A stretch of 11,187 nucleotides of DNA, from assembly GCA_002371755.1 (NCBI GenBank), contig DFGM01000003.1:310-11496 (forward strand). Reading direction: 5' to 3'. How positions within the stretch are numbered: position 1 is the stretch's first letter; every line of letters starts with the position of its first letter. Under the pieces are notes generated by a model. That model did no database searches. It was not told where the DNA came from and saw only the letters and a list, made by a program, of their open reading frames with translations. This DNA comes from Verrucomicrobia bacterium UBA3750 (lineage in GTDB: Bacteria; Verrucomicrobiota; Kiritimatiellia; RFP12; UBA1067). Made by a program: the position numbers and the translations under genes. Below are positions 1 to 7,792 of the stretch, in pieces.

Positions 1-2
1 TC

Positions 3-2453
3 CTCTGGGGCAACTTCCCGGAGGCTCACGTCTGGGATACGGTGCTTACCGATAACGACGGACCCTACCTCGAACTTATGGTCGGCTGCTGGTCTGACAA
101 CCAGCCGGACTACTCGTGGATTGCCCCCTACGAGACGCGCAAGGTGGAGCAGTACTGGTTTCCGGTGAAAGGGATTGGCGGCATAAAGAACGTGACGATT
201 GACGGAGCGGTGAATGTAGATAGGACTGCGGGCGACAAGATGCTCGTAGGCTTCCACTCTACCCGCGTCCTGAAGGACTGCACCGTTACCTTGTATAAGG
301 ATAAAGAGGCTGTCTTCACAGAGCGCGGCATCGCCATCGATCCCGACACGCCTTGGTGCAAGACGGTGAAAGTGGAGCCGGGAATCGCCGACCAGCGCTA
401 TACTGCCGCCATAGCCGACGCATCCGGTCAGGTGTTCCTTTCCTATACGCCCGTGCCGCCGCAAGGCGAGGTGGAACTGCCGCCCAAGGTGGCCAACCCG
501 AAGGAGCCGAAAGAATACACCAGCGCCGAACTCGCCTACGAGGTGGGCCTCAGGCTCGACCAGTTCCATAACGGGCTTATCGATCCCGAGCCATACTACA
601 AGCGCGCTCTCGAAATCGACCCTGACTACACCAAGGCCAACCTCGCCATGGGCGTGAGGCTTGCGAAGAACGGCTCTTATGCGCAAGCCAAGCCCTACTT
701 GGAAAGGGCCGTCGCGCGCGCCACGCAGAACCACACCCGCGCCCTGGACGCCGCGCCGGAATACTACCTTGCTCTCGTCGAGCGCGGTCTCGGAAACTTG
801 AAACGCGCCGAAGATCTTTTCTGGCGCTGCACATGGCGCCTTACCCACAAGAAGGAGGCGTTCGTCGAGATTGCCCGCCTCGCCGCATTGCGCGGCGACT
901 ACCGCGAAGCACACGACATAATAGAGTTCAGTGCGCTTCCTCTGGGAATGGATGAAGCGAAGCTCCACACGTTCCACGCCTATCTCCATCGCAAACTGAA
1001 GGACTACCCCGGCGCCATCGAACGCCACAAGAAGAACTGGCGCGAGTATGCGGCGAGCAACCAGAAGCGGGCTTTTACGTGCGATCCGCTGGAATACTGG
1101 GGCATCTGCGAAACGGCGTTCGCCGATGGCAAGGACGGCGCGGCCGCTCTCGCCGCCGCCGAGAAGAATCGCGGCCTCAAGGCGCAGCAGCTTCTGGAGT
1201 GCGTGAGCGACTATTGGGGCATTGGCGCGTGGGACGAAGTGATTGCGCTCTGCGACGCCGCGCTTGCCAAGGCCTCTGCGGAAAAGCCGTATGCCACCGA
1301 AGGTGCGCTGCCGCTCAAGGATACTATCGCCGCCTGCGACAGCTACAAGAATGCGCTCTTCGGCTACTTCAAGGCGGCGGCGGTCATGCGCCGCGGAGGG
1401 GATGCTTCCGATATTCTCGCCGCTGCGGCGGCCATGCCTACCGACTATTGCTTCCCGAACCGTCTTGAAGAGGAAGAGGTTCTCATGATGGCGGCAAAGG
1501 CAGGGCCGGAATTCGCCAACACCTGGTACTATCTGGGCTGCTGCGAATGGAACCACGACCGGAAGGATGCCGCCCTCGCGGATTGGAAGAAGTGTGTGGC
1601 GCTCAACCCCAACCACGCCCTCGCCTTGCGCTGCATCGGTTTCGGCCTCTCGCATCCCGGCACGTATTTCACCAACACCGGCGTCCCCTCGGGCGTGCCC
1701 AGCATGGAAGCATACGGCTATTACCTCAAGTCGCTTGAGGCCGATTCCGGCAACTTCCGTACGCTCGACGAGGCCGGCAAGCTCGCCGAAAAGCTCAATC
1801 TCCCCGCCACGGAACGCCTCGCCCTCATGGAGAAGTACCGCGATACGGTCTACAAGTACGATCCGTGCGTCTTGCGCCTCGCCTATACCTACAATGCCGT
1901 GGGGCGCTATGCCGAGGCGCACGAAATCCTTACCACGCGCCGTTTCCATGTTTGGGAAGGCGCGGACGGCCTCTTGGCCCCGTTCGTCGAATCCTGCATC
2001 GGACTCGGCCGGGAGGCGATGGCGAAAGGCGACTTTGCTACGGCGCTCAAGTACTTCGAGGAATCGACCACCTATCCCCTGAACCTCCAGGCCGGGCGTC
2101 CGGGAGACGCCGGCACCGAGCCGAAGAGCCGCTACTTCATGGCGCAGTGCAAGAAGGCTCTTGGCGACGATGCGGGCTACAAGGCCGAGCTTGAAAACTC
2201 GCTCAAGGGCTGGATACACGCCGGCGAAATGGACTACTGGCGCATAAAGGCTCTCAGGGAACTCGGGCGGGACGCCGAGACCGCGCCTCTTGTCGCCGAA
2301 CTCAAGACAGCCATCAAGGAGCTTGAGACGCCCCAGCCGGCAGTCATCAACGCCTATGCGAAGTTCGCAGGCGACAATTCCGCCATGGAACGCGCAGCCA
2401 AAAACCGCGAGAAGGCGGGCGAGCTGCGCAAACTTCTCGAGGAGATAGAATGA
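3..2453 (+). CDS. DUF5107 / tetratricopeptide-repeat protein, 5' end outside window
   Basis: The frame is open from the first bases of the window, so the N-terminus is missing; 816 residues are visible. The GTG at 42 is internal, not a start. Up to about base 460 the sequence resembles the end of a DUF5107 domain: a GPYLEL-type strand, then the EQYWFPV segment near base 150, matching the family's eyW-P-type motif. From about base 520 onward helical repeats of TPR type follow, for example around 590-700 (YKRALEIDPDYTKANLAMG) and 1510-1620 (LGCCEWNHDRKDAALADW). Near base 1953 lies a WEGADG motif, corresponding to the WEGGEG motif common in DUF5107/TPR proteins, followed by the usual GDFATALKYFEES repeat. 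The biochemical role of DUF5107 is unknown; association with carbohydrate loci is common. Any signal peptide would lie outside the window. The stop overlaps the next start (ATGA), implying translational coupling. Confidence 0.88.
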   Translation, partial: LWGNFPEAHVWDTVLTDNDGPYLELMVGCWSDNQPDYSWIAPYETRKVEQYWFPVKGIGGIKNVTIDGAVNVDRTAGDKMLVGFHSTRVLKDCTVTLYKDKEAVFTERGIAIDPDTPWCKTVKVEPGIADQRYTAAIADASGQVFLSYTPVPPQGEVELPPKVANPKEPKEYTSAELAYEVGLRLDQFHNGLIDPEPYYKRALEIDPDYTKANLAMGVRLAKNGSYAQAKPYLERAVARATQNHTRALDAAPEYYLALVERGLGNLKRAEDLFWRCTWRLTHKKEAFVEIARLAALRGDYREAHDIIEFSALPLGMDEAKLHTFHAYLHRKLKDYPGAIERHKKNWREYAASNQKRAFTCDPLEYWGICETAFADGKDGAAALAAAEKNRGLKAQQLLECVSDYWGIGAWDEVIALCDAALAKASAEKPYATEGALPLKDTIAACDSYKNALFGYFKAAAVMRRGGDASDILAAAAAMPTDYCFPNRLEEEEVLMMAAKAGPEFANTWYYLGCCEWNHDRKDAALADWKKCVALNPNHALALRCIGFGLSHPGTYFTNTGVPSGVPSMEAYGYYLKSLEADSGNFRTLDEAGKLAEKLNLPATERLALMEKYRDTVYKYDPCVLRLAYTYNAVGRYAEAHEILTTRRFHVWEGADGLLAPFVESCIGLGREAMAKGDFATALKYFEESTTYPLNLQAGRPGDAGTEPKSRYFMAQCKKALGDDAGYKAELENSLKGWIHAGEMDYWRIKALRELGRDAETAPLVAELKTAIKELETPQPAVINAYAKFAGDNSAMERAAKNREKAGELRKLLEEIE

Positions 2454-3292
2454 GATTCGCACTGGCGATAATGGCGGCGTTGGCGGGCTGGTCGCAATTG
2501 GTCGCGACCGCTTTTGCCGCGCCTCGCCTTGCGTTCCAGACTTTCGCCGTCAGAGACTTGTGCGAGAAGGATTTCGCAGGCACGCTGAAGGCGGCCAGGG
2601 CGATGGGGTTCGAGGGCGTGGAGACGGGGCGCCTGTTCGGCTGTGATGCGAAAGCCCTCAAGGCGGCCTGCGACGAAGCAGGGCTCGAACTTGTCGCCTT
2701 GCAGCTCTACCCCAAAGACCTCACCGAGCCTCAGCTTGCCGAGACGATCCGCTTCTGCAAGGAGTGCGGCTCAACGAGAATCAACATCGCCTGGTTCCGC
2801 GGGGCGAAGGGCAGCGCCAACGACTGGCAGCTCATCGTGAACATCCTCAACCACGCTGCGGAAGTCTGCGCACGGCACGGCATAACGGTGGCATACCACA
2901 ACCACGGGCACGAGTTCGAGGAAAGGATTGCCGGGATGCGGACTATGGAGTGGCTCTATGACGGCAGCGGCGAGGGATTGCTAAAGCAGGTGAATCCGTC
3001 CGAGCGCTTTTCGCCGCTGGTCAAGCAGGAACTGGATGCCGGCTGGTGCGTCCTCGCGGGCGCGGATCCGGTAGAGTGGATAAAGGCGCATCCCGGTTGC
3101 AATCCGACCGTTCATATCATGCCGGCCGGGAATTGCGCCGTGGGCGAAGAGGGGGACAAGGCGGATTGGAAACGCATCGTCCCGGCGCTTGTGGCAGACG
3201 GCGTCGAGTGGCTTGTCGTCAAGCCCACGGCCCGTCCGGATACGCTCGACGACCTCAAGGCGAGCATTGGCTATATTAAAGGAATAATGTAA
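2450..3292 (+). CDS. Exported sugar phosphate isomerase/epimerase-like TIM-barrel protein
   Basis: This 280-residue protein has a Sec signal peptide (residues 1-24, ending ATAFAA before PRLAFQ). It then follows the xylose-isomerase-like/AP-endonuclease-2 barrel pattern of the sugar phosphate isomerase/epimerase family: GFEGVETG at 53-60, VAYHNHGHEFE at 147-157, ELDAGWCVLAGADP at 194-207, VHIM at 221-224 and GVEWLVVKPT at 251-260. Length is normal for the family. His150, Asp196 and His222 occupy likely metal-ligand positions. The last strand, usually VEQD-like with a metal-binding Glu, reads VVKP, giving Lys258, and the usual HlKD reads HIMP. Metal-dependent isomerase activity is therefore doubtful. 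The ATG is supported by GAGGAG at 2439-2444, five bases upstream, and overlaps the previous stop. The signal peptide places it outside the cytoplasm; the substrate is unknown. Confidence 0.85.
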   Translation: MRFALAIMAALAGWSQLVATAFAAPRLAFQTFAVRDLCEKDFAGTLKAARAMGFEGVETGRLFGCDAKALKAACDEAGLELVALQLYPKDLTEPQLAETIRFCKECGSTRINIAWFRGAKGSANDWQLIVNILNHAAEVCARHGITVAYHNHGHEFEERIAGMRTMEWLYDGSGEGLLKQVNPSERFSPLVKQELDAGWCVLAGADPVEWIKAHPGCNPTVHIMPAGNCAVGEEGDKADWKRIVPALVADGVEWLVVKPTARPDTLDDLKASIGYIKGIM

Positions 3293-5094
3293 TGGCAGGC
3301 CGACACTCCACAGCGTGCGTCAAAGCATCCGCAGCCGCGATTCTTGCCGTGTTTGCGGCGGAAGCCGCGTTTTCCGCGCCGTTTCGCACCATCCAGCGCA
3401 TCTGGGCCACGGAACCCGCGAAGATAGACGCCGCCCGTGCGGCTTATCCGGGCGCGTTCGCGGACGGCGTCATCATCGCCACTTTCTCCGGTCTGAAGAT
3501 AGGCCCCGAGGAAGTGCGCAGCTTCGAAAGGCAAAAGGCGTTTGTCGAACACCTCAAAGAGCAGGGCGTGGAAGTGCAGATTTGCGTAAGTTCCACTATC
3601 GGGCATGACGACGGATGGCAGATGGAGCGGGATTGCCCGAAGATGGTGGGCTCGAACGGCAAGACGGCCAAGGCGATTTCGTGCCCGCGCTCCGCAAAGT
3701 TCCTCGATGCCATGCGAATGGTCTTCGCCGGATACGCAAAGCTCGGCCCGTCCGTGATATGGGTAGACGACGATTTCCGCATGCCGCACCATCCGCCAGT
3801 CGACTTTGGCTGCTTCTGCGGGGAATGTCTCGACCGTTTCGCAGCCGAGTTCGGCCTGCGTATGTCCCGTGAAGATCTGAAGGAGGCACTCCTCGCCGAC
3901 GGTACGAAAGACGGAGTTCGCGTGCGCCCGGTGTGGCGGAAGTTCTGCAGCGACGCGCTCACGGAACTGGGTGCTGCGATTGCCGATGCTGTCCATGCCG
4001 TCGACGACAGAATCGTAATCGGCTTCATGTGCTGCAATCCGGGAGGCCTGGCATATGCGCCGATAGACTTCAAGGCTCTCATCGAGCGCACGCGGAATCG
4101 CAACGGGGTGGTGTGGTTCCGCCACGGCAGCGGCACATACAACGATTTTACGCCCTATTCCACGGATGGAATAGTCGCGAAGAATGTCGCCATAGCCCGG
4201 AATTGCGCGGCGACCGAGGGCCCGGGCGTCGTGAATCTAACGGAAGAGGTGACGAGTCCTTTCAATCGCCGCACCAAGTCGATGAGGATGACATTTCTCG
4301 AGGCTGCGCTCAATATTGGACTTGCCGGGGCGGATGGCGTCACTTACGACGCGATAAAGCCGAATCTCGACGAGCAGCTTCGCAGCGATGCGATCGTGGC
4401 CGACATCCATCGCAGGCGCGGCGAACTGGAACGCATGCGCTCCCTCATCGAAGGCAAGCGCCAGATTGGCGTGTATCCTTTCTTCGACACCGGCATCTAT
4501 CTTGCGAACGGCAAGGCGAAATCGCTTTACGATTTGCGTCTTCTCGGAGTGGAGGATTGGATGCCTCTTCTCTACATCGGCGTGCCGTTCACATTCCGCG
4601 AGAATGATGCTTCCATCCTTCTGCTCTCTGGCAAATCCGCCCGTGCCATCCCTAGCGGGAAGCTGGAGGCCTGGCGCAAGCGCGGCGTGATCGAAGATGG
4701 CGCGGCAGATGCGGAAGTCGGCTCGGGCGGCAAGACGTTCGTCTTTGGCAAGGGCGCCTGGAGCCGGGCGGTATGGGCGCGGAACGAGAGCCTGCGGATA
4801 AAAGACGCGCTGGATGGTCTCGCGGGCGGCAAGATGCCTTCGCGCGTCGATACGTGCGTCCGCCTGGCGCAGAGCGTCTGGGAATCGCCCGACGCCAAGG
4901 AGCGCGTCATATTCCTCTTCAACCTCGACTTCGACGATGCAACCGACGTGCGCCTGACGGAGAACGGCGTCTTCAACGCCGAGTTCCTCGAGAAGGACGG
5001 TTCATGGAAGAACCTCGGCTCCGGAAGCAGCTTCGAAATCCCGGCGATTCCGTCCTGGTCGGTGGGAATTGTGCGCCTGAAAAGGGCAGAATGA
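3292..5094 (+). CDS. Secreted GH42-like (beta-galactosidase-like) TIM-barrel protein, putative glycosidase
   Basis: This 600-residue protein starts with a Sec signal peptide (residues 1-29, cleavage after FSA). The middle resembles the GH42 core: ISCPRSAKF at 129-137, VIWVDDDFR at 155-163 and CFCGECLDRF at 174-183. Cys131, Cys174, Cys176 and Cys179 reproduce the spacing of the four-cysteine zinc site known from GH42 (C, about 43 residues, C-x-C-x2-C). The GH42 acid/base motif (V-D-N-E-Y) aligns with V158-D-D-D-F162, which puts Asp161 where Glu is expected. Glu318/Glu319 in NLTEEVTSP are candidates for the nucleophile. The C-terminus (about 480-600) looks like a beta-sandwich, ending in IPSWSVGIVRLKR. 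The call comes from motif matching only; a non-catalytic GH-like protein is possible. The start ATG overlaps the previous TAA by one base, with AAAGGA at 3278-3283 as ribosome binding site. Confidence 0.75.
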   Translation: MAGRHSTACVKASAAAILAVFAAEAAFSAPFRTIQRIWATEPAKIDAARAAYPGAFADGVIIATFSGLKIGPEEVRSFERQKAFVEHLKEQGVEVQICVSSTIGHDDGWQMERDCPKMVGSNGKTAKAISCPRSAKFLDAMRMVFAGYAKLGPSVIWVDDDFRMPHHPPVDFGCFCGECLDRFAAEFGLRMSREDLKEALLADGTKDGVRVRPVWRKFCSDALTELGAAIADAVHAVDDRIVIGFMCCNPGGLAYAPIDFKALIERTRNRNGVVWFRHGSGTYNDFTPYSTDGIVAKNVAIARNCAATEGPGVVNLTEEVTSPFNRRTKSMRMTFLEAALNIGLAGADGVTYDAIKPNLDEQLRSDAIVADIHRRRGELERMRSLIEGKRQIGVYPFFDTGIYLANGKAKSLYDLRLLGVEDWMPLLYIGVPFTFRENDASILLLSGKSARAIPSGKLEAWRKRGVIEDGAADAEVGSGGKTFVFGKGAWSRAVWARNESLRIKDALDGLAGGKMPSRVDTCVRLAQSVWESPDAKERVIFLFNLDFDDATDVRLTENGVFNAEFLEKDGSWKNLGSGSSFEIPAIPSWSVGIVRLKRAE

Positions 5095-5157
5095 CCGGAA
5101 TGGCTCGCCTGGACAAGCTTGCCGGGACAGGTTGGGCAAACGATGTAAACAGCAAAA

Positions 5158-5163
5158 AAGGAG
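5158..5163 (+). promoter_or_regulatory. Ribosome binding site fixing the LamG gene start
   Basis: AAGGAG lies seven bases before the ATG at 5171. The frame is open back to a TTG at 5132, but that start would add a basic stretch in front of the signal peptide and has no ribosome binding site. The ATG is therefore the likely start. Confidence 0.85.
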
Positions 5164-5170
5164 AAGACAA

Positions 5171-7618
5171 ATGAAAGAGATGAAAATGGTCGTGGCGGGA
5201 ATCGCCGGAGCGATCCTCGCCGTATGCACGGCGCAGGCTGAAACGCTCCTCTGGTATCGTTTCGACGGCGACGGGGCGACTGTCGTGAACAGGGCCAATC
5301 CCGGCACGATGGATGGCATGATGAAGAGCATCAACTCTTGGGGAAGTCTTGGCGGGCTTGGCGACACGGCCTCAAAGTTCCCGACGCGCGGCGACGCTTT
5401 CCCGGAAGGGACGCGTCTCATCGACCCGGCAACTGACATTGTTTATAATGATACGGTCAAATCGCTGTCGTTCTCCGGCGCCCCCGCGAATAGCGGAACG
5501 GTTCTGCTTTTGAAGGCGGACACGACAACGGACTTAAAGCAGATGATGTCCTGCACGGTCGAAGCGTTTTTCAAATTGCCGAGCGACAGCGCTGCAATCG
5601 AGACGCGGAGGGCCAAGGACATTCTTTTCCCGCTTGTGGACTGGGGCAGCCCGGACGGCAACGGCCTTGGTTGGTTCTTCGGTCTTCGCAAAGATAGCAG
5701 CAGCACCGGATTCTATCCCTTCTTCCGCAGTAAACACCACAATGGGAGTGGAGCCGTTCAGACCGATTGCCAGGATAAGACATACCTGGACGATGACAAG
5801 TGGCATCACCTTGCCGTCATCATAACGGCAGATACTTCCGACAACACGGCTACCGTCAAGCTGGTCCTGGACTACACGACGCTCGCCACGACCAAGACGC
5901 TCACCGGCTTCCGCGGATTCCACTACAATAACGGCGGAAACTTCCCGTTCCTCGTCGGCGCAGACGTGTGGCGTCAAAGTCCTTCAAATTCTGGCAACAG
6001 GAATTGCTGTTTCATGGGCGAAATCGCCGAGGTGCGCGTTTCCAACACGGCACTTGCGACGGATAAGCTTCTGCGTCCGCTGCCGGCAGGTCCGGTTGAC
6101 GCCGATACGCTTGTCTATCTGCCGATGGGCGATAGCGACTGGTTCGGCACGCCCAATACCTCCAGCTACACGAACATCTACCACGGCGTTTTGAACGCCG
6201 CTCCCACCGCCGCCTGCACGCCGTATTGGACGAACGGAACGACGAGCGCGGCCTATCCCGCCTCCGCCGCAGACGCGATCGGCACGGAGGTCCGCAATGG
6301 CTACTTCTCGGCGGATGCGTTTTCCGACACGAAGTCGATGACATTCTCCCGAGCGCTCGTTTCGGGACAGTACGCAGGCCATGTCCTGCGCGTCCCTTAC
6401 GAAGATGCGGATCTCGCCAAGGGCAGCTTCACGCTGGAGTGGTTCTTCAAGACCAATGGGCAGGTTCCCTCCGGCAACAACATCAACTCCTACACGTTCA
6501 TGAACAACTCGTTCGCGAAAATCATGATCAACCAGGCGAATGGTTTCCTCCTGACACGTCTCATCCCCGCACAGGGACAATACCAGGATTTCAATTCGTC
6601 CGTTCGTGTCGATGATAGGCAGTGGCACCACTATGCGCTCGTTTACGATGCAGCCCAGAGCGCGTTTGCCATCTATCTGGACTATCGCAAGATTGCCTCG
6701 CAGACCTACACGCTTACGACAGGCACATCAAGCGAATTCTATTTCGGCGGACAGACCCCGACCGTTCAGGCGTTTGCGGGACAGCTTGATGATTTCCGCA
6801 TCACGAAACGCGCCATGAAGGCGAGCGAATTCTTGACGACTCGTGTTCTTGTTCAGGACACCGCGCTCTTCGCGCATTTTGAAGAAGATCTTTTGACAGG
6901 CCAGGACACTGCATATGCGCCTGCCGGCGTTGGCGGAACGCTTGGCGGCGGCACTGAGCCGACATTCGAGAATGTCAGCCGTCGCATAGACCCCGATGGC
7001 GATGGAACTGCTGACTACGAATCGACCAAAGCACTCCGCCTTGACGGCGGCAGCGTAGTCTATCCGCACAACTCGTTCCTCGAGTGCCGCGACTTCACAG
7101 TGGAGTGGTTCGCCAAGTATGAATCGCTGGCCAGCAACGCCATGTTGCTGCGGTTTGGAATGCAGTCTGATGATGGCACAGGTTCGATATGCTGGGCGTT
7201 GTACACGCCAACCGGCAGTCTGCGTCTTGGTGCGCATGTTTCGTCTAACGGTTCCTGGCGCAATGTGTATCGCCGCGAAGATCCGAATTTCGCGACTGGT
7301 GAGAATGCCGCCATCGCCGACGGCAAGTGGCATCACTGGGCGCTTGTGGCGGAGACACATGCTAACGCCACTCCGGCGGACACGACTTTCACGCTTTACA
7401 GGGACTATGAGCCGGTGGGCGATCCTCTTGTGTTCAATGGCGACGATGGCGCTGGCGGCATCCTCGCGTTTCCTTCGACGGGCACGACGCTTTCCATCGG
7501 CACGGGCGGCGGCAAGATAAGTGGTGTAATTGACGAACTTCGCTTCACGAGAAGGGCGCTTGCGCCCGAGGAATTCATACATACCGTCCCATCGGGCCTT
7601 CTCATAATCTTGAGGTGA
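5171..7618 (+). CDS. Secreted protein with three LamG/concanavalin A-like domains
   Basis: This 815-residue protein has a Sec signal peptide (residues 1-23, TAQA before ETLLWYRF) and then three copies of a LamG-type (Laminin_G_3-like) jelly-roll, at roughly 24-300, 305-555 and 558-812. Each copy has a strand of the F/C-T-V/L-E-W/A-F form (TVEAFFK, TLEWFFK, TVEWFAK). Each also has the diagnostic K/Q-WHH motif (Trp211, Trp485, Trp720) and a closing G-x-I/L-D/A-E/D-x-R-x-T/S strand (GEIAEVRVS, GQLDDFRIT, GVIDELRFT). No catalytic domain, transmembrane helix, lipobox or PEP-CTERM motif is visible; it ends PSGLLIILR. Such domains usually bind carbohydrate or protein partners, so a surface or secreted binding role is inferred. 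It lies 76 bases after the GH42-like gene with no convincing promoter between, so it may share its transcript. Confidence 0.9.
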   Translation: MKEMKMVVAGIAGAILAVCTAQAETLLWYRFDGDGATVVNRANPGTMDGMMKSINSWGSLGGLGDTASKFPTRGDAFPEGTRLIDPATDIVYNDTVKSLSFSGAPANSGTVLLLKADTTTDLKQMMSCTVEAFFKLPSDSAAIETRRAKDILFPLVDWGSPDGNGLGWFFGLRKDSSSTGFYPFFRSKHHNGSGAVQTDCQDKTYLDDDKWHHLAVIITADTSDNTATVKLVLDYTTLATTKTLTGFRGFHYNNGGNFPFLVGADVWRQSPSNSGNRNCCFMGEIAEVRVSNTALATDKLLRPLPAGPVDADTLVYLPMGDSDWFGTPNTSSYTNIYHGVLNAAPTAACTPYWTNGTTSAAYPASAADAIGTEVRNGYFSADAFSDTKSMTFSRALVSGQYAGHVLRVPYEDADLAKGSFTLEWFFKTNGQVPSGNNINSYTFMNNSFAKIMINQANGFLLTRLIPAQGQYQDFNSSVRVDDRQWHHYALVYDAAQSAFAIYLDYRKIASQTYTLTTGTSSEFYFGGQTPTVQAFAGQLDDFRITKRAMKASEFLTTRVLVQDTALFAHFEEDLLTGQDTAYAPAGVGGTLGGGTEPTFENVSRRIDPDGDGTADYESTKALRLDGGSVVYPHNSFLECRDFTVEWFAKYESLASNAMLLRFGMQSDDGTGSICWALYTPTGSLRLGAHVSSNGSWRNVYRREDPNFATGENAAIADGKWHHWALVAETHANATPADTTFTLYRDYEPVGDPLVFNGDDGAGGILAFPSTGTTLSIGTGGGKISGVIDELRFTRRALAPEEFIHTVPSGLLIILR

Positions 7619-7715
7619 TGGTGGAGTCGACGAGGTGGTTCGAGCCGTTGGGACTGTTTGAATGCTGTTTGCGATTGCGCTGAAACTCCTAATGCCGCCC
7701 TCCTGACACCACACT

Positions 7716-7747
7716 CCTCCTCTCGCGGCGTTGACTGCGAGGGGAGG
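7716..7747. repeat. 11-bp inverted repeat overlapping the promoter
   Basis: CCTCCTCTCGC at 7716-7726 and GCGAGGGGAGG at 7737-7747 pair over 11 positions, with one G-T wobble, around a 10-base loop. The -35 hexamer is the last six bases of the loop, and the 3' arm fills the first 11 bases of the -35/-10 spacer. Only three T residues follow, so as an intrinsic terminator for the LamG gene it would be weak. An operator for a dimeric regulator is the other reading. Confidence 0.55.
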
Positions 7748-7759
7748 GTTTGCTATAAT
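7731..7759 (+). promoter_or_regulatory. Sigma70-type promoter for the phosphoesterase unit
   Basis: TTGACT at 7731-7736 and TATAAT at 7754-7759 are separated by the optimal 17 bases. A TG at 7751-7752 gives an extended -10 (TGCTATAAT). Transcription would start near A7766, leaving a leader of about 27 bases with AGGGG at 7782-7786 as ribosome binding site before the ATG at 7793. It opens a second transcription unit after the LamG gene. Its strength and its overlap with an inverted repeat suggest control by a repressor. Confidence 0.85.
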
Positions 7760-7792
7760 ATCGTCACTGTCTGATGCCAAAAGGGGAAAACG

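Noticed and set aside
42..2453. GTG at 42 as the true start of the first gene
   Set aside because: The frame is open to the window edge and the residues before it continue DUF5107-like sequence. There is no ribosome binding site, and a start here would cut a domain.
3271..4125. Minus-strand open frame of 284 codons
   Set aside because: It lies antisense to the GH42-like gene and has no family motif or ribosome binding site that I can see. The + strand gene has signal peptide, coupling and domain support.
5095..5170. Possible promoter or terminator between the GH42-like and LamG genes
   Set aside because: TTGCCG at 5119 has no acceptable -10 at normal spacing, and TTGCC/GGCAA pairing is too short, with no T-tract.
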